NCBI RefSeq assembly: GCF_034424525.1
Contig: NZ_CP139979.1
Coordinates: 2,567,001 to 2,631,000 of the forward strand
Source of the DNA: Sphingobium yanoikuyae
GTDB lineage: Bacteria > Pseudomonadota > Alphaproteobacteria > Sphingomonadales > Sphingomonadaceae
Direction: 5' to 3'
Length of the DNA stretch: 64,000 nucleotides
This document shows positions 26,314-35,698 of this stretch, piece by piece. The position numbers and the translations under genes were made by a program. The notes under the pieces were generated by a model. That model was not told the DNA's origin. It saw only the letters and a program-made list of their open reading frames with translations, and did not search any database. The stretch's first letter is position 1; the number at the start of each line of letters is the position of its first letter.

Positions 26314-27497
26314 GCCACCTTCCCGCCTCCGGCAGTTTCCAACCGGACGCCAGCCATGCCTGGCCGATGTCGGATGCCGCCCAACCCGTCGTCCGCATCC
26401 TGCGCCATACCGATCTGACGGCCGATGATCGCGCGCAGTGGGCAGCCCTGTCGGCCCTGGCCGGGGCCGCCAATATCTTCGTGCAGGACTGGTTCATGGA
26501 CGCCGCCCTGAGCCACGCGCCTGATGGCGCTGACGTGCTTCTGGCCGTCGTCGCCCCCATCGATGGACCATGGCTGGGCGTCATGCCACTGATCGCTGCG
26601 CCACGCTTCGGCCGGTGGCCCGTTCGCATCTGGCGCAACTGGTCGGCGACCAACCAGTTCCTGGGTACGCCGCTGGTCATCGCGCAGTCCGCCGATCTGT
26701 TCTGGAAGAGCCTGTTCGCCTTCCTGGACCAGCGCGCAGGCGGGGAGATCATGCTGCATGTCGCCGGACTGGACGCCGACGATCCGGTCAGTATCGCCCT
26801 GTTCGACCGCTGCGAACGGGAAAGACGAGCATTCCACACCATCCATTGCCATGAACGTCCGGCCTATCGCGCCGGCAAGGAAGGGGAAGGCCGCGGCGAC
26901 GCGAAAATGCGGAGCCGACTGCGCAGCCTGTCGAAGCGGCTGGAACAGGACCATGGCCCGGTCACGATCGACATTCTGGCGCCGGACGCGCCATGCACAG
27001 CCTGGATCGACGCGTTTCTGGACCTTGAGGCATCGGGCTGGAAAGGCCGGGGCGGCAGCGCATTGGCAAGCGACGGCGCGACCCAGGCCCTGTTTTGCGA
27101 AGTGATTGAGCGCGGTCATGCGAACGGCAGCGCCCGCCTCGCCACCCTGTCGGTCGGGGGCCGCGCGATCGCCATGTCGAGCTGGTTTGAAGCCGCCATC
27201 TGGGGCCATGGCTTCAAGATGGCGTTCGACGAGGATTATCGCGCTTATGCGCCGGGCCAGCTTCTGATGCGCGACATCAGGGATCGCATCGGAGTCCGCC
27301 CCGGCATGTCCTTCGACAGCTGCGTCCCACGCGGCGCCGGGCACTGCCATCGACTATGGGGCAGCAACCGGAAGATTGTCGATGGTGCCGTCGCGATCGG
27401 CTCGCCCTGGCAGCATGTCCAGTTCGACGCCCTGATGAAGGCGAGAGCTGCCTATGCGGCGATCAAGGCGCGCTTTCCCGACCGACCGGCGACCTGA
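26310..27497 (+). CDS. FemAB/CelD-like GNAT acyltransferase
   Basis: 395-aa protein of the Acetyltransf_6 (BcsL/CelD, FemAB-related) type. The diagnostic half is C-terminal: KMRSRLRSLSKRLEQDHG, FLDLEASGWKGRGGSAL, ARLATLSVGGRAIAMSSW, KMAFDEDYRAYAPGQLLMRDI and the closing DSCVPRGAGHCHRLWGSNRK. Relatives occur in exopolysaccharide, cellulose and lipid-tail loci and transfer acyl groups to sugars or amino compounds. It is coupled to the cupin gene and converges on the exporter operon, with 24 bp between stops. Specific substrate unknown. Confidence 0.82.
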   Translation: MSHLPASGSFQPDASHAWPMSDAAQPVVRILRHTDLTADDRAQWAALSALAGAANIFVQDWFMDAALSHAPDGADVLLAVVAPIDGPWLGVMPLIAAPRFGRWPVRIWRNWSATNQFLGTPLVIAQSADLFWKSLFAFLDQRAGGEIMLHVAGLDADDPVSIALFDRCERERRAFHTIHCHERPAYRAGKEGEGRGDAKMRSRLRSLSKRLEQDHGPVTIDILAPDAPCTAWIDAFLDLEASGWKGRGGSALASDGATQALFCEVIERGHANGSARLATLSVGGRAIAMSSWFEAAIWGHGFKMAFDEDYRAYAPGQLLMRDIRDRIGVRPGMSFDSCVPRGAGHCHRLWGSNRKIVDGAVAIGSPWQHVQFDALMKARAAYAAIKARFPDRPAT

Positions 27498-27521
27498 CAC
27501 CAGGTCGTAACGACATGCCGC

Positions 27522-28985
27522 CTAGCTGCGGTCCAGGCCCAGCGCCCGATCATCGGCCGTTGCCGCCGCCATTTCGGCCTGGGCCGCGGCGATGCGTGCC
27601 TGCGCCTCGATCAGCTTGACCGCGGCATCGGTGGCCGCTTCCTCGCGACTATTGACCAGGAAGAAGTCGCTCGATCCCAGATCAAAGCGGCGCCGCTCTG
27701 CCTGGGCCAGTCGTTCGGCCAGATCGCGCTGCCGCCGGGTCGTATCCACCAGCACGCGCGCGGCGTCGACCTCGATGCCGATGCCGGCCACTTCGGTGCG
27801 GATCTTTTCCGCCAGATAGCGCTGCTTGACGGTGAGTTCGTCGATCTTCGCCTGGCTCTCGGCGACCTTGCCCCTCGCCTTGCGGTTCTGCAGCGGCACT
27901 TTGAAGGTCACGCCGACGATCACCTCCAGCGGCGTGCGGCTATAGCCCCCCAGACCCTGGGCACCGACATCCTTGGCGACCTGCCCCTCGAAATCCAGCT
28001 TGGGGCGGGTGTCGTTCTGGGCCAGCGCCAGCTTGACCGAGGCGTTATCGATTTCCTCCAGCAGGATGCCGAAGTCGGGACGATCCTCGATCGCGAACAG
28101 AGGGTTGATCCGCAGGCCGTCGAACGCGGCAGCGGACGCGGGCAGGCGCGCGGCATCGACGAGGATCGGCAAGCCGTCCGCATCGCGATAATAGAGCGAG
28201 AAGCTGTTGGCCGCCGCCATGAACTCCTGCCGCGCCTGCACCACCAGCGCCTCGCGCTTGACCATGTTGGCTTCGTTTTCGGTCAGCAATATCGCGGATT
28301 TGGCACCCAGCTGCACCTGACGCGCAATGCCCTGGCTGCGGCTTTCGGCCAGATCATAGAGCGCCTCATAGGCCTTGAGCTTGAGGCCGCTCGCCACCCA
28401 TTTCTGATAGGCGGCAATGGCGCGCGCCTGCACGCCGATGGCGGTCGCCCGCGTTTCGAAGCGCGCAATGTCGATATCGTTGCCGGCGATTTGCGACGCG
28501 GATCGCCGTGCGTCGATCAGGCGATCGCGCATCAGGGCATAGAGCGCCCCGATCTTCAGTTCGCCCGCGCGATTGGTATAGGCCTTGTCCTCGTAGACCG
28601 GGAAATCCCCGCGTGAATTGCGATATTGGCCATAGACATAGCCGCCGTTGGCGGTGAGCGGGCGTTCGACCTTGCTGTCGATCAGCGTGCCGTCATAATA
28701 GCCCTCGACCCGGCTGCGGGCATCCACGGAAAACACCGTGTCGAACGCGCCCTGTGCGCTGATCGCGCGCCCTTCGGCCTGACGCGCGCGCGCCAGGGCG
28801 GCAATGATATCGGGCGCCGAGCGGGCCGAGGATTGCAGCACCTCGTCCAGCGTCAGCGGCGTCGAGGGCTGTCCTGCGGTCGGCGCAGGTGTCGCATCGA
28901 CCGACAGGGCTGCACCGGCCGCGCAGGGCATGGTGCCCGCCCCCATGACCGCGACCAGCATGGGCAGCGCCATCGCGCGCCACAT
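27522..28985 (-). CDS. TolC-family outer-membrane channel protein
   Basis: 487-aa outer-membrane efflux protein. The start MWRAMALPMLVAVMGAG begins a Sec signal peptide; the open frame upstream overlaps hlyD and is discarded. Two OEP repeats are visible as long amphipathic helices: AQLGAKSAILLTENEANMVKREALVVQARQEF, then DTTRRQRDLAERLAQAERRRFDLG followed by SSDFFLVNSREEAATDAAVKLIEAQ, the usual TolC ending. Last gene of the ABC-HlyD-TolC operon; its start is 2 bp after the hlyD stop. Confidence 0.88.
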   Translation of the reverse strand: MWRAMALPMLVAVMGAGTMPCAAGAALSVDATPAPTAGQPSTPLTLDEVLQSSARSAPDIIAALARARQAEGRAISAQGAFDTVFSVDARSRVEGYYDGTLIDSKVERPLTANGGYVYGQYRNSRGDFPVYEDKAYTNRAGELKIGALYALMRDRLIDARRSASQIAGNDIDIARFETRATAIGVQARAIAAYQKWVASGLKLKAYEALYDLAESRSQGIARQVQLGAKSAILLTENEANMVKREALVVQARQEFMAAANSFSLYYRDADGLPILVDAARLPASAAAFDGLRINPLFAIEDRPDFGILLEEIDNASVKLALAQNDTRPKLDFEGQVAKDVGAQGLGGYSRTPLEVIVGVTFKVPLQNRKARGKVAESQAKIDELTVKQRYLAEKIRTEVAGIGIEVDAARVLVDTTRRQRDLAERLAQAERRRFDLGSSDFFLVNSREEAATDAAVKLIEAQARIAAAQAEMAAATADDRALGLDRS

Positions 28986-28987
28986 CG

Positions 28988-30058
28988 TCACTTCTTCTTC
29001 TCGATCGAACTCTTGTCGTCCTTGGGCGCTTTCACCTCGCCCTTGCCGGCCACCTGATCCTGGCCGAAGTTGAGCGGGAAGTCGTTGAGCTGGCGCCACA
29101 ATTCATACCAGACCGGCACCGTGTCGCCCTGCACCCAGCCCAGCACCTTGCTGCCCTGACGGACGAAGCGTCGCTCCGGCCAGGCGGTCTTGCCCGGCGC
29201 CTGTTCCACCAAGATGCGGAACAACCCGTCGGTGCGCGGCGTGGGGTCAACCGACCGCACCTGGCCGTCATAGATACCAACAGCAAAAGCCGGCCAGCCA
29301 CTGAACTGGAAGGCCGGGAAGCCCTCAAATTCCAGCCGCACGGAGCGCCCCGGCTCGACCAGCGGCACGTCGCGCCCGTCGACATACAGCTCGACCGCGC
29401 GGGTGATATTCTCGGGCGCGATCGTCGCCAGCACCGTGCCGGACGAGATCAGCGCGCCGCCCGCTGCGGCATTCAGATCCTGCACCCGGCCTTCGCGCGG
29501 CGCCGAGACGATCTGCGCCGAACTTTGCGCGAGCTTGATCTCGATCTGCTTGAGCTTCGCGCGCGCTTCGGCGAGCTTCGCGTCCACGTCGGCGACCTTG
29601 ATCTGGGTCTGCTCATAATCGCGCCGGGCGGCCAGCCCTTCGGCATAGAGCTGGCTGGTGCGATTGACGTCGATCATCGCGGTGGCCCGCGCCTGCTGGA
29701 CCGCCGCGATCTGCGCCTCGACCTGCGCCTTTTCCCCGGCCAGCCGGGCGAGGAAATCGGGATCGACATCGACCACCCGGACGATCGGATCACCGGCGCG
29801 GACATGATCACCGTCCCTGACGTAGAACTCGGCGACGCGGCCGCTCACCAGCGAAGATACGTCGCGGGCGCGGTCCTGCGCGCTCAGCGTCGTGACCTGA
29901 CCACCGCCCTGCGCCGTCTGCTGCCAGGGCACGAACAGGATCGCCAGCACGAGCAGGACGCCCATCAGGATGAGCCAAGCGACGGTCGTCACCAGTCGGG
30001 GCGGCCGCAACTGGGCGAGCGATGGGAAATGTTCGGCCTGGGCGCGATCGAGCGTCAT
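28988..30058 (-). CDS. HlyD-family periplasmic adaptor
   Basis: 356-aa membrane fusion protein. One N-terminal TM helix (VAWLILMGVLLVLAILFVP, about residues 26-44) is followed by the lipoyl half VSSLVSGRVAEFYVRDGDHVRAGDPIVRV. A long coiled-coil hairpin (EKAQVEAQIAAVQQARATA to AKLKQIEIKLAQ) and the second half VSAPREGRVQDLNAAAGG complete the core. C-terminal VPVWYELWRQLNDFPLNFGQ is followed by a Lys-rich tail ending EKKK. Overlaps the ABC gene by 4 bp. Expected to bridge the inner-membrane component to TolC. Confidence 0.9.
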   Translation of the reverse strand: MTLDRAQAEHFPSLAQLRPPRLVTTVAWLILMGVLLVLAILFVPWQQTAQGGGQVTTLSAQDRARDVSSLVSGRVAEFYVRDGDHVRAGDPIVRVVDVDPDFLARLAGEKAQVEAQIAAVQQARATAMIDVNRTSQLYAEGLAARRDYEQTQIKVADVDAKLAEARAKLKQIEIKLAQSSAQIVSAPREGRVQDLNAAAGGALISSGTVLATIAPENITRAVELYVDGRDVPLVEPGRSVRLEFEGFPAFQFSGWPAFAVGIYDGQVRSVDPTPRTDGLFRILVEQAPGKTAWPERRFVRQGSKVLGWVQGDTVPVWYELWRQLNDFPLNFGQDQVAGKGEVKAPKDDKSSIEKKK

Positions 30059-31737
30059 GGCTGCGCCTCCCGCGCCGCAACGAAGCGGGCAAATTCATCC
30101 TTGTCGGTGAACCGTTGCTGCGCGCGCGCGCCAACCCAATACCAGGCGTCAAGGTCGAGCGCTTCGGGGCGCCCGCTGCTCAGCAGCACGGTCGTGCCCG
30201 CTGCCCGCAGTTCGGCCAATGTCGCCTTGAGGCTGGCAATCGGCATCATGTCGTAAAGTTGCGACAACAGCAGCACGCGCGGACGGCTGAGCAGGGCATT
30301 GGCAAGCTTGAGCTGCATCACTTCGACGATCGACAGCGGCGAGCCGGAGCTGGCGAGCTGGGTATCCAGCCCATGCGGCAGCCTGGCGAGCCGTGCGCCC
30401 AGGCCAACCCGTTCCAGCGCATTCATGATCCGCGCCCCATCCATGTCGCGGCCTTCGGCGAACGAGAGATATTCGCGCAGGGTGACGTCGATGATGGTCG
30501 GGCGATTGAGCACCATCACCGCCGATCGCAGCAGATACATGTCGAAACTGCCTAATTCGCTGCCGCCGATCAGGACGATGCCGCTGTCGGGCGCGGCGTG
30601 GCGCTTGAGCAGCAGCGCCAGGGCGCTCTCCATGCCCGGTTCGGCCAGGATCACCGCCTGTTCGCCGCTCGCAATCTCGAAATTGATCTGGGCCTTGTCG
30701 ATCTCGACATCGCGGAAGCGCACCGATCCGTCGCGCGGCGCCTCCCCGCGCTGGCCCAGCCGCTCCTGCGGGATGGCCAGGATTTGCGACAGCTCCTCGC
30801 TGCTCGCGACCAGATCATAGAAGGTGTCGAGATAGGAACCGAGCTGGTAGATGCCGTAGAAGACGCCGGACAGGATCAGTTCCGCCGCGACCAGCTGCCC
30901 GATCGAAAGCTGGCCGGCCAGGATCAGATTGCCGCCGAGCGCGAGCAAGGCAGCCGCCGCAAAGGCATAGACCAGGAAATAACCGAGCGTCTGCGCGAAA
31001 CTATAGCGGAAATAGCGGCGATGCGCGGCAATATAGTCGGCAATGACCGTTTCGGAGCGGTCCATCGCGAAATTGAGATGGCGGGCCGATTTGTAGAAGC
31101 CGTTGGAACCGCCAACGCTTTCCAGCCAGTGCGCGGCATTATGCTTGGCATGGCTGACGCCCACTGCGCCGGTGATCGCGCCATGCCGCCAGGCCAGCCA
31201 GATCATCAGGCACACCGTCACCAGCACCAGGTTGAAGGCCAGGAAGAAGGGATGGTAGAAACTGGTCACCACCAGTCCCACCGCCCCCTGCAGCACGATG
31301 GTGAAGGCGCCGATCACCAGGCTGGGCACCGATTTCTGGACGATCACCATGTCGAAATAGCGGTTGAACAGGCTGCCCCGGCTTTCATCGACGAAGAAGG
31401 GGTTCTGCGCATGGACCGCGCGCACGGTGATTTCCGCGACCACCCGCGCAAAGATGCGGCGTTCGAAGATCGCCAGCAGATAGACGCGCAGCGCGCTCAG
31501 CCCCGCCACGACCAGCAGCAGCGCCAGCAGCACGCCGGACAGGATCCACAAGGGCGCGACCAGCGCGGTGCGCGCTACCGAGTTGATCAGCAGTTGCACG
31601 GAGATGGGGGTAGCAAGCGACAACAGGCTGATCGCCACCGTATAGACGATCCCGACATTCACATAGCTGCGGTCAGGCCCGACGACCTCCGACAGCCACG
31701 CGGCCGCCTGCCGCAAGCCGAAACGCTCACTCGCCAA
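30055..31737 (-). CDS. ABC exporter-type protein with degenerate ATPase domain
   Basis: 560-aa half-transporter. Residues about 25-310 are a six-helix exporter TMD (SYVNVGIVYTVAISLLSLATP through LVAAELILSGVFYGIYQLGSYLDT). The nucleotide-binding domain (about 335-535) keeps its overall length but not its motifs: the Walker A position reads LAEPGMES (364-371) with no Gly-Lys-Thr, the signature position SSGSPLS, the Walker B position VLLLSQ with no Asp-Glu, and the H-loop lacks His. It heads the operon with hlyD and tolC. It may be a scaffold, need another ATPase, or transport by another means. No frameshift is present, so it is not a simple pseudogene. Confidence 0.85.
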   Translation of the reverse strand: MASERFGLRQAAAWLSEVVGPDRSYVNVGIVYTVAISLLSLATPISVQLLINSVARTALVAPLWILSGVLLALLLVVAGLSALRVYLLAIFERRIFARVVAEITVRAVHAQNPFFVDESRGSLFNRYFDMVIVQKSVPSLVIGAFTIVLQGAVGLVVTSFYHPFFLAFNLVLVTVCLMIWLAWRHGAITGAVGVSHAKHNAAHWLESVGGSNGFYKSARHLNFAMDRSETVIADYIAAHRRYFRYSFAQTLGYFLVYAFAAAALLALGGNLILAGQLSIGQLVAAELILSGVFYGIYQLGSYLDTFYDLVASSEELSQILAIPQERLGQRGEAPRDGSVRFRDVEIDKAQINFEIASGEQAVILAEPGMESALALLLKRHAAPDSGIVLIGGSELGSFDMYLLRSAVMVLNRPTIIDVTLREYLSFAEGRDMDGARIMNALERVGLGARLARLPHGLDTQLASSGSPLSIVEVMQLKLANALLSRPRVLLLSQLYDMMPIASLKATLAELRAAGTTVLLSSGRPEALDLDAWYWVGARAQQRFTDKDEFARFVAAREAQP

Positions 31738-31921
31738 CTCGACACCTGTTCCCTGCCAGCCTCATCGAAAGCGCCCCTAACCGCGGCGATTACGGCCCAC
31801 AATGGCTTATGCTGCACAGCAACATAAACTTATGAAGCGTTTGCAGAATGGTGCAGGCATCGGGGCAAATGCTGCCCTCCCGGCCAGAAGTTCCCCGCTC
31901 TGGAGGGGGCAGATCGGTCCT

Positions 31922-32521
31922 TCAGCCAAATTGCGCGAGGAACTCCCGCCCGGTCATTGGCAGCGAGAACATCGGAAAATCCTTGGTGATGGCCACGCGC
32001 TGTTCCTCCTCGCCGATGGTGGCGCAGCAGTCGATCAGCGTCGCGACATGATAGCCGCGTTCATAGGCGGAGCGCATGGTGGATTCGACGCAGCAATTGG
32101 TGAGAAAGCCGGCAATGGCCAGGTGCGTGATGCCGTGCTGGCGCAGGATGAAGTCGATATTGGTGCTGGCGAAACAGTCCAGGCCACGCTTGCCCTCCAC
32201 CACGATCTCGCCATCGATCGGCGCCATCGCATCGGCAATCTGCGCGCCCCAACTGCCACGGCGAAAGGCCCTGGCGGCGATCACGCCGGCAAGGATGCCA
32301 TAGGGCCGGGTCGACAGTTCGGGATAGCCCTCCGCAAAGCTGATCGGCACATGAAGGATGGTGAGCCCCGCCTGGCGCGCGCCATCCAGCAGGGCGACGC
32401 TGTTCGCCAGCATATTGGTGGCGCGCATCACATCCCGGACCGCCTCATGCTGGGCACCGCCCTCGCTGACGAAATCATTCTGATATTCGATCAGGACGAT
32501 GGCGGTCTTGTCCGGCTTCAT
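31922..32521 (-). CDS. Isochorismatase-family cysteine hydrolase
   Basis: 199-aa alpha/beta hydrolase of the isochorismatase/nicotinamidase superfamily. Catalytic triad visible: Asp16 (LIEYQNDF), Lys111 (VVEGKRGLD) and Cys144 (FLTNCCVEST). Likely cleaves an amide or C-O bond of a small metabolite. It starts 20 bp after the paoC-like stop on the same strand, so it is probably the last gene of that operon and may process a product or precursor of the aldehyde oxidoreductase (inference). The longer open frame upstream overlaps paoC and is discarded. Confidence 0.88.
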   Translation of the reverse strand: MKPDKTAIVLIEYQNDFVSEGGAQHEAVRDVMRATNMLANSVALLDGARQAGLTILHVPISFAEGYPELSTRPYGILAGVIAARAFRRGSWGAQIADAMAPIDGEIVVEGKRGLDCFASTNIDFILRQHGITHLAIAGFLTNCCVESTMRSAYERGYHVATLIDCCATIGEEEQRVAITKDFPMFSLPMTGREFLAQFG

Positions 32522-32541
32522 GCTCTTGCTCCGGTTGAGGG

Positions 32542-34743
32542 TCAGGCCATGTCGGGCATCTGGTCGAGATATTTGTCGAGCGTCAGCGGATAGTCGCGCA
32601 CGCGGATGCCGGTGGCATTGTAGATGGCGTTGGCGATTGCCGATCCGGGACCGCATATGCCCAGTTCCCCCACACCCTTCGCCTTCAGCGGCGAGACCAC
32701 CGGATCGAGCGTGTCGAGGAAGATGCATTCCTGATGCGGGATGTCGGCGTGGACCGGCACTTCATAGCCGGCAAGATCGTGATTGACGAAGAAGCCGAAG
32801 CGGGTGTCGACCGCCAGTTCCTCCATCAGGGCGGAGCCGGCCGACATGACCATGGCACCGATCACCTGGCTGCGCGCCGACAGCGGATTGAGGATGCGGC
32901 CGGCATCGCACACCGCCAGCATGCGGCGGATGCGGGTTTCGCCGGTATAGGCGTTGACCGCGACTTCGGCGAAATGGCCGGCATAGGTGCCGACGTCATA
33001 GCCCTTCTTGAAATCGCCGAAGCTGATTTCATCCTCCGCCGTCAGGGCGCCGGCATCGGTCAGCGCCATGCGGCGACCGCCCGCATCGATCCGGCCGTCG
33101 GCAAAGGTCGCGCTATCGGCGTCGAACCCCAGTTTCTGGCCGATCGCGCGGCGCAACGCCACGCAGGCGGCATAGACGCCGGCGGTCGAACTGGCCGCGC
33201 CCCATTGGCCGCCCGAACCCGATGAAGCGGGAAAATCGGAATCGCCCAGCACCACTTGGACCCGATCGAGCGGCACGCCCATGGTTTCCGCCGCGGTCTG
33301 GGCGATGATCGTGTAGCTGCCGGTACCGATGTCGGTCATGTCGGTTTCGATGGTGATACGGCCATCCGTGCCGAGCCGTGCGCGCGCGCCGGAGGTCGCC
33401 GTCGGCCCGCCGCGATAGCCCGCCGCTACGCCCATGCCGATCAGCCAGGCGCCCTCGCGGCGCTGCCCCGGTTTGGCGCTGCGCTGCGTCCAGCCGAACC
33501 GCTCCGCCCCTTCGCGCAGGCAGCGGACCAGATTGCGATCGGAAATGCGCTGGTTCGCGTTAGCAGGCACCGTCCCTTCGGGCTCATTGCGGATGCGCAG
33601 TTCGATCGGGTCCATGCCAAGCTTTTCGGCCAGTTCGTCGATCGCCACTTCCAGCGCCAGATGCCCCGGCGCTTCGCCGGGCGCGCGCATCGCATTGCCT
33701 TCCGGCAGGTCGAGCATGGCGACATGATTGGCGGTCATGCGATTGGCGCCGGCATAGACTTTGGGCGTCTGGGCCGTGCCATCCTCGCCATCGGTGCCGT
33801 TGATGTTGCTCGACCAGTTTTCATGACCGATCGCCGTGATCCGCCCGTCGTGCTCCGCGCCGATACGGATGCGCTGGATCGTCGCCTGGCGGTGGGTCGC
33901 GTTATTGGCCATCAGCGGGCGCTGCACGGCAATCTTGACCGGCCGTCCGGCCGCCTTGGCGCCCAGCGCCGCCAGCACGGCATCCGCCCGCACGAACAGC
34001 TTGCCGCCGAAACCGCCGCCAATATAGGGCGAATCCACCCGCACATTGGCAGGGTCGATGCCCAGGATCTTGCTCATGCTCTGCTTGGCCCAGGCGATCA
34101 TCTGGTTGGACGTCCAGAGCGTCAGCCTGTCGCCCTCCCAGGCGGCGATGGTGGCGAACGGTTCCATCATCGAATGGCTTTCGTTCGCGGTGCTGTACCG
34201 CGCGTCGAGCTTCACCGGTGCCGCGGCGAAGGCGGCGGCGAAATCGCCCTGACTGCTGGTGTCGGGCTTGCCCCCCTGCCCCTTGGCCAGCGGCGCGGCC
34301 GGGGCGACGGCAGGAAAATCGAACACGCCCTTGTCGCGCACATAATCGGTGCGGATGAGCGCCGCGGCGGCGCGCGCCTGCTCGAAGCTTTCGGCCACCA
34401 CGCAGGCGATCGCCTGATGATAATGATGGATGTCGCTGCCGCCGAACAGCGGGGCATAATTCATCATGCCCTTGCCGACCGGCTTGGTATCGGGGGCGGT
34501 GACGATGGCAATCACGCCCGGCGCGGCGCGCGCGAGGCTGGTGTCCATCGCCGCGATCCGTCCCTTGGCAATGGCCGATCCGACGACGAAGCCATAGGCC
34601 TGGTTGGCGATGACATCATGGCGTTCGGCGGCATAGGGCGCCTGGCCGGTCGTCTTGAGCGGGCCGTCGATCCGGGGCGTCGACTTGCCGACGATCTTGG
34701 CCTGATCGAACAGATTGGCCTTGGCGGGGGCATCGAATTTCAT
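32542..34743 (-). CDS. paoC: Molybdenum-binding subunit of aldehyde oxidoreductase (PaoC/YagR type)
   Basis: 733-aa xanthine-oxidase-family large subunit. N-terminal KIVGKSTPRIDGPLKTTGQAPYAAE begins the aldehyde oxidase hammerhead domain; GGGFGGK marks the molybdopterin-binding core. The base Glu is Glu693 in KGVGELGICGPG, in the same place as the catalytic Glu692 of E. coli PaoC. Length and gene order with PaoA and PaoB match E. coli paoABC. Oxidises aldehydes to acids in the periplasm, probably exported with the Tat-bearing small subunit. Confidence 0.92.
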   Translation of the reverse strand: MKFDAPAKANLFDQAKIVGKSTPRIDGPLKTTGQAPYAAERHDVIANQAYGFVVGSAIAKGRIAAMDTSLARAAPGVIAIVTAPDTKPVGKGMMNYAPLFGGSDIHHYHQAIACVVAESFEQARAAAALIRTDYVRDKGVFDFPAVAPAAPLAKGQGGKPDTSSQGDFAAAFAAAPVKLDARYSTANESHSMMEPFATIAAWEGDRLTLWTSNQMIAWAKQSMSKILGIDPANVRVDSPYIGGGFGGKLFVRADAVLAALGAKAAGRPVKIAVQRPLMANNATHRQATIQRIRIGAEHDGRITAIGHENWSSNINGTDGEDGTAQTPKVYAGANRMTANHVAMLDLPEGNAMRAPGEAPGHLALEVAIDELAEKLGMDPIELRIRNEPEGTVPANANQRISDRNLVRCLREGAERFGWTQRSAKPGQRREGAWLIGMGVAAGYRGGPTATSGARARLGTDGRITIETDMTDIGTGSYTIIAQTAAETMGVPLDRVQVVLGDSDFPASSGSGGQWGAASSTAGVYAACVALRRAIGQKLGFDADSATFADGRIDAGGRRMALTDAGALTAEDEISFGDFKKGYDVGTYAGHFAEVAVNAYTGETRIRRMLAVCDAGRILNPLSARSQVIGAMVMSAGSALMEELAVDTRFGFFVNHDLAGYEVPVHADIPHQECIFLDTLDPVVSPLKAKGVGELGICGPGSAIANAIYNATGIRVRDYPLTLDKYLDQMPDMA

Positions 34744-34747
34744 GGGA

Positions 34748-35698
34748 TCAACTCCTCGCCTGGGCCATGAGCGACGCCAGCGTCCGCTCGGCCAGTTTCA
34801 GCTTGAACCTGTTGTCCTCGGTTGGGCGGGCATCGGCAAAGACCTTCTCCGTCACGGCGCGCGCGCCGCCTGGAAAGGCGGCTTCGGCCGCTTCCACTCG
34901 CCAGGGTCGATGGGCGACGCCGCCAAATGCCACGCGTCCGCTACCGTCCTTCTGGATAATGGTGGCGACCGAAACCAAAGCGAAGGCATAGGAGGCGCGG
35001 TCGCGCACCTTGTAATAGAGCTGGGTGCCGCCGATCGGCTTGGGCAGGGTGACGGCGGTGATCAGTTCGCCAGCCTCCAGCACATTGTCACGCTGCGGCT
35101 CATTGCCGGGCAGGCGATGGAAGTCGGCAAAATCGATTGCGCGCTTCGCGCCATCGGCCTTCACCGTCTCGACCTTCGCATCGAGCAGGCGCAGCGCCAC
35201 GCCCATGTCGCCGGGATAGGTGGCGATGCACTGGTCCGACGAACCGATGACGGCCAGCTGCCGGGAAAAGCCGCCGATCGCCGCGCAGCCGGTGCCGGGC
35301 CGACGCTTGTTGCAGGGCATGTTGGTGTCGTAGAAATAGGGACAGCGGGTTCGCTGCAGCAGGTTCCCCGCTGTCGTCGCCTTGTTGCGCAGCTGGCCGC
35401 TGGCGCCGGCGACGATAGCACGGGCCAGGACGCCATAGTCACGGCGGACCGCCATGTCCGACGCCAGCGCCGTGTTGGTAACGAGCGCGCCGATCCGCAG
35501 CCCGCCCTCCGCCGTCTTCTCGATCTGGTCGAGCTTCAGATCCTGGACATCGACCAGATGGGTCGGCGTCTCGATCTCCAGCTTCATCAGGTCGAGCAAA
35601 TTGGTGCCGCCAGCCAGATATTTGGCGCCAGGCCGGCCGGCCACGGCGGCGGCGGCCTGCTCGGGCGTCTTCGCCCGTTCATAGGTGAAGCTCTTCAT
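34748..35698 (-). CDS. paoB: FAD-binding subunit of aldehyde oxidoreductase (PaoB/YagS type)
   Basis: 316-aa FAD_binding_5 / CO-dehydrogenase-flavoprotein-like subunit passing electrons from the Fe-S clusters. [19 protein letters not shown] starts the domain; [15 protein letters not shown] is the FAD pyrophosphate loop. The insert [20 protein letters not shown] carries the extra Cys set that binds a [4Fe-4S] cluster in PaoB. It overlaps paoA by 4 bp and ends 4 bp before paoC. The longer reading frame from 35911 lies inside paoA and is rejected. Confidence 0.92.
   Translation of the reverse strand: MKSFTYERAKTPEQAAAAVAGRPGAKYLAGGTNLLDLMKLEIETPTHLVDVQDLKLDQIEKTAEGGLRIGALVTNTALASDMAVRRDYGVLARAIVAGASGQLRNKATTAGNLLQRTRCPYFYDTNMPCNKRRPGTGCAAIGGFSRQLAVIGSSDQCIATYPGDMGVALRLLDAKVETVKADGAKRAIDFADFHRLPGNEPQRDNVLEAGELITAVTLPKPIGGTQLYYKVRDRASYAFALVSVATIIQKDGSGRVAFGGVAHRPWRVEAAEAAFPGGARAVTEKVFADARPTEDNRFKLKLAERTLASLMAQARS

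Noticed and set aside
31836-31845. AGCGTTTGCA resembling half of the LacI operator
   Set aside because: Only one half-site is present, no dyad, and it lies outside the sugar genes next to the ABC gene start.
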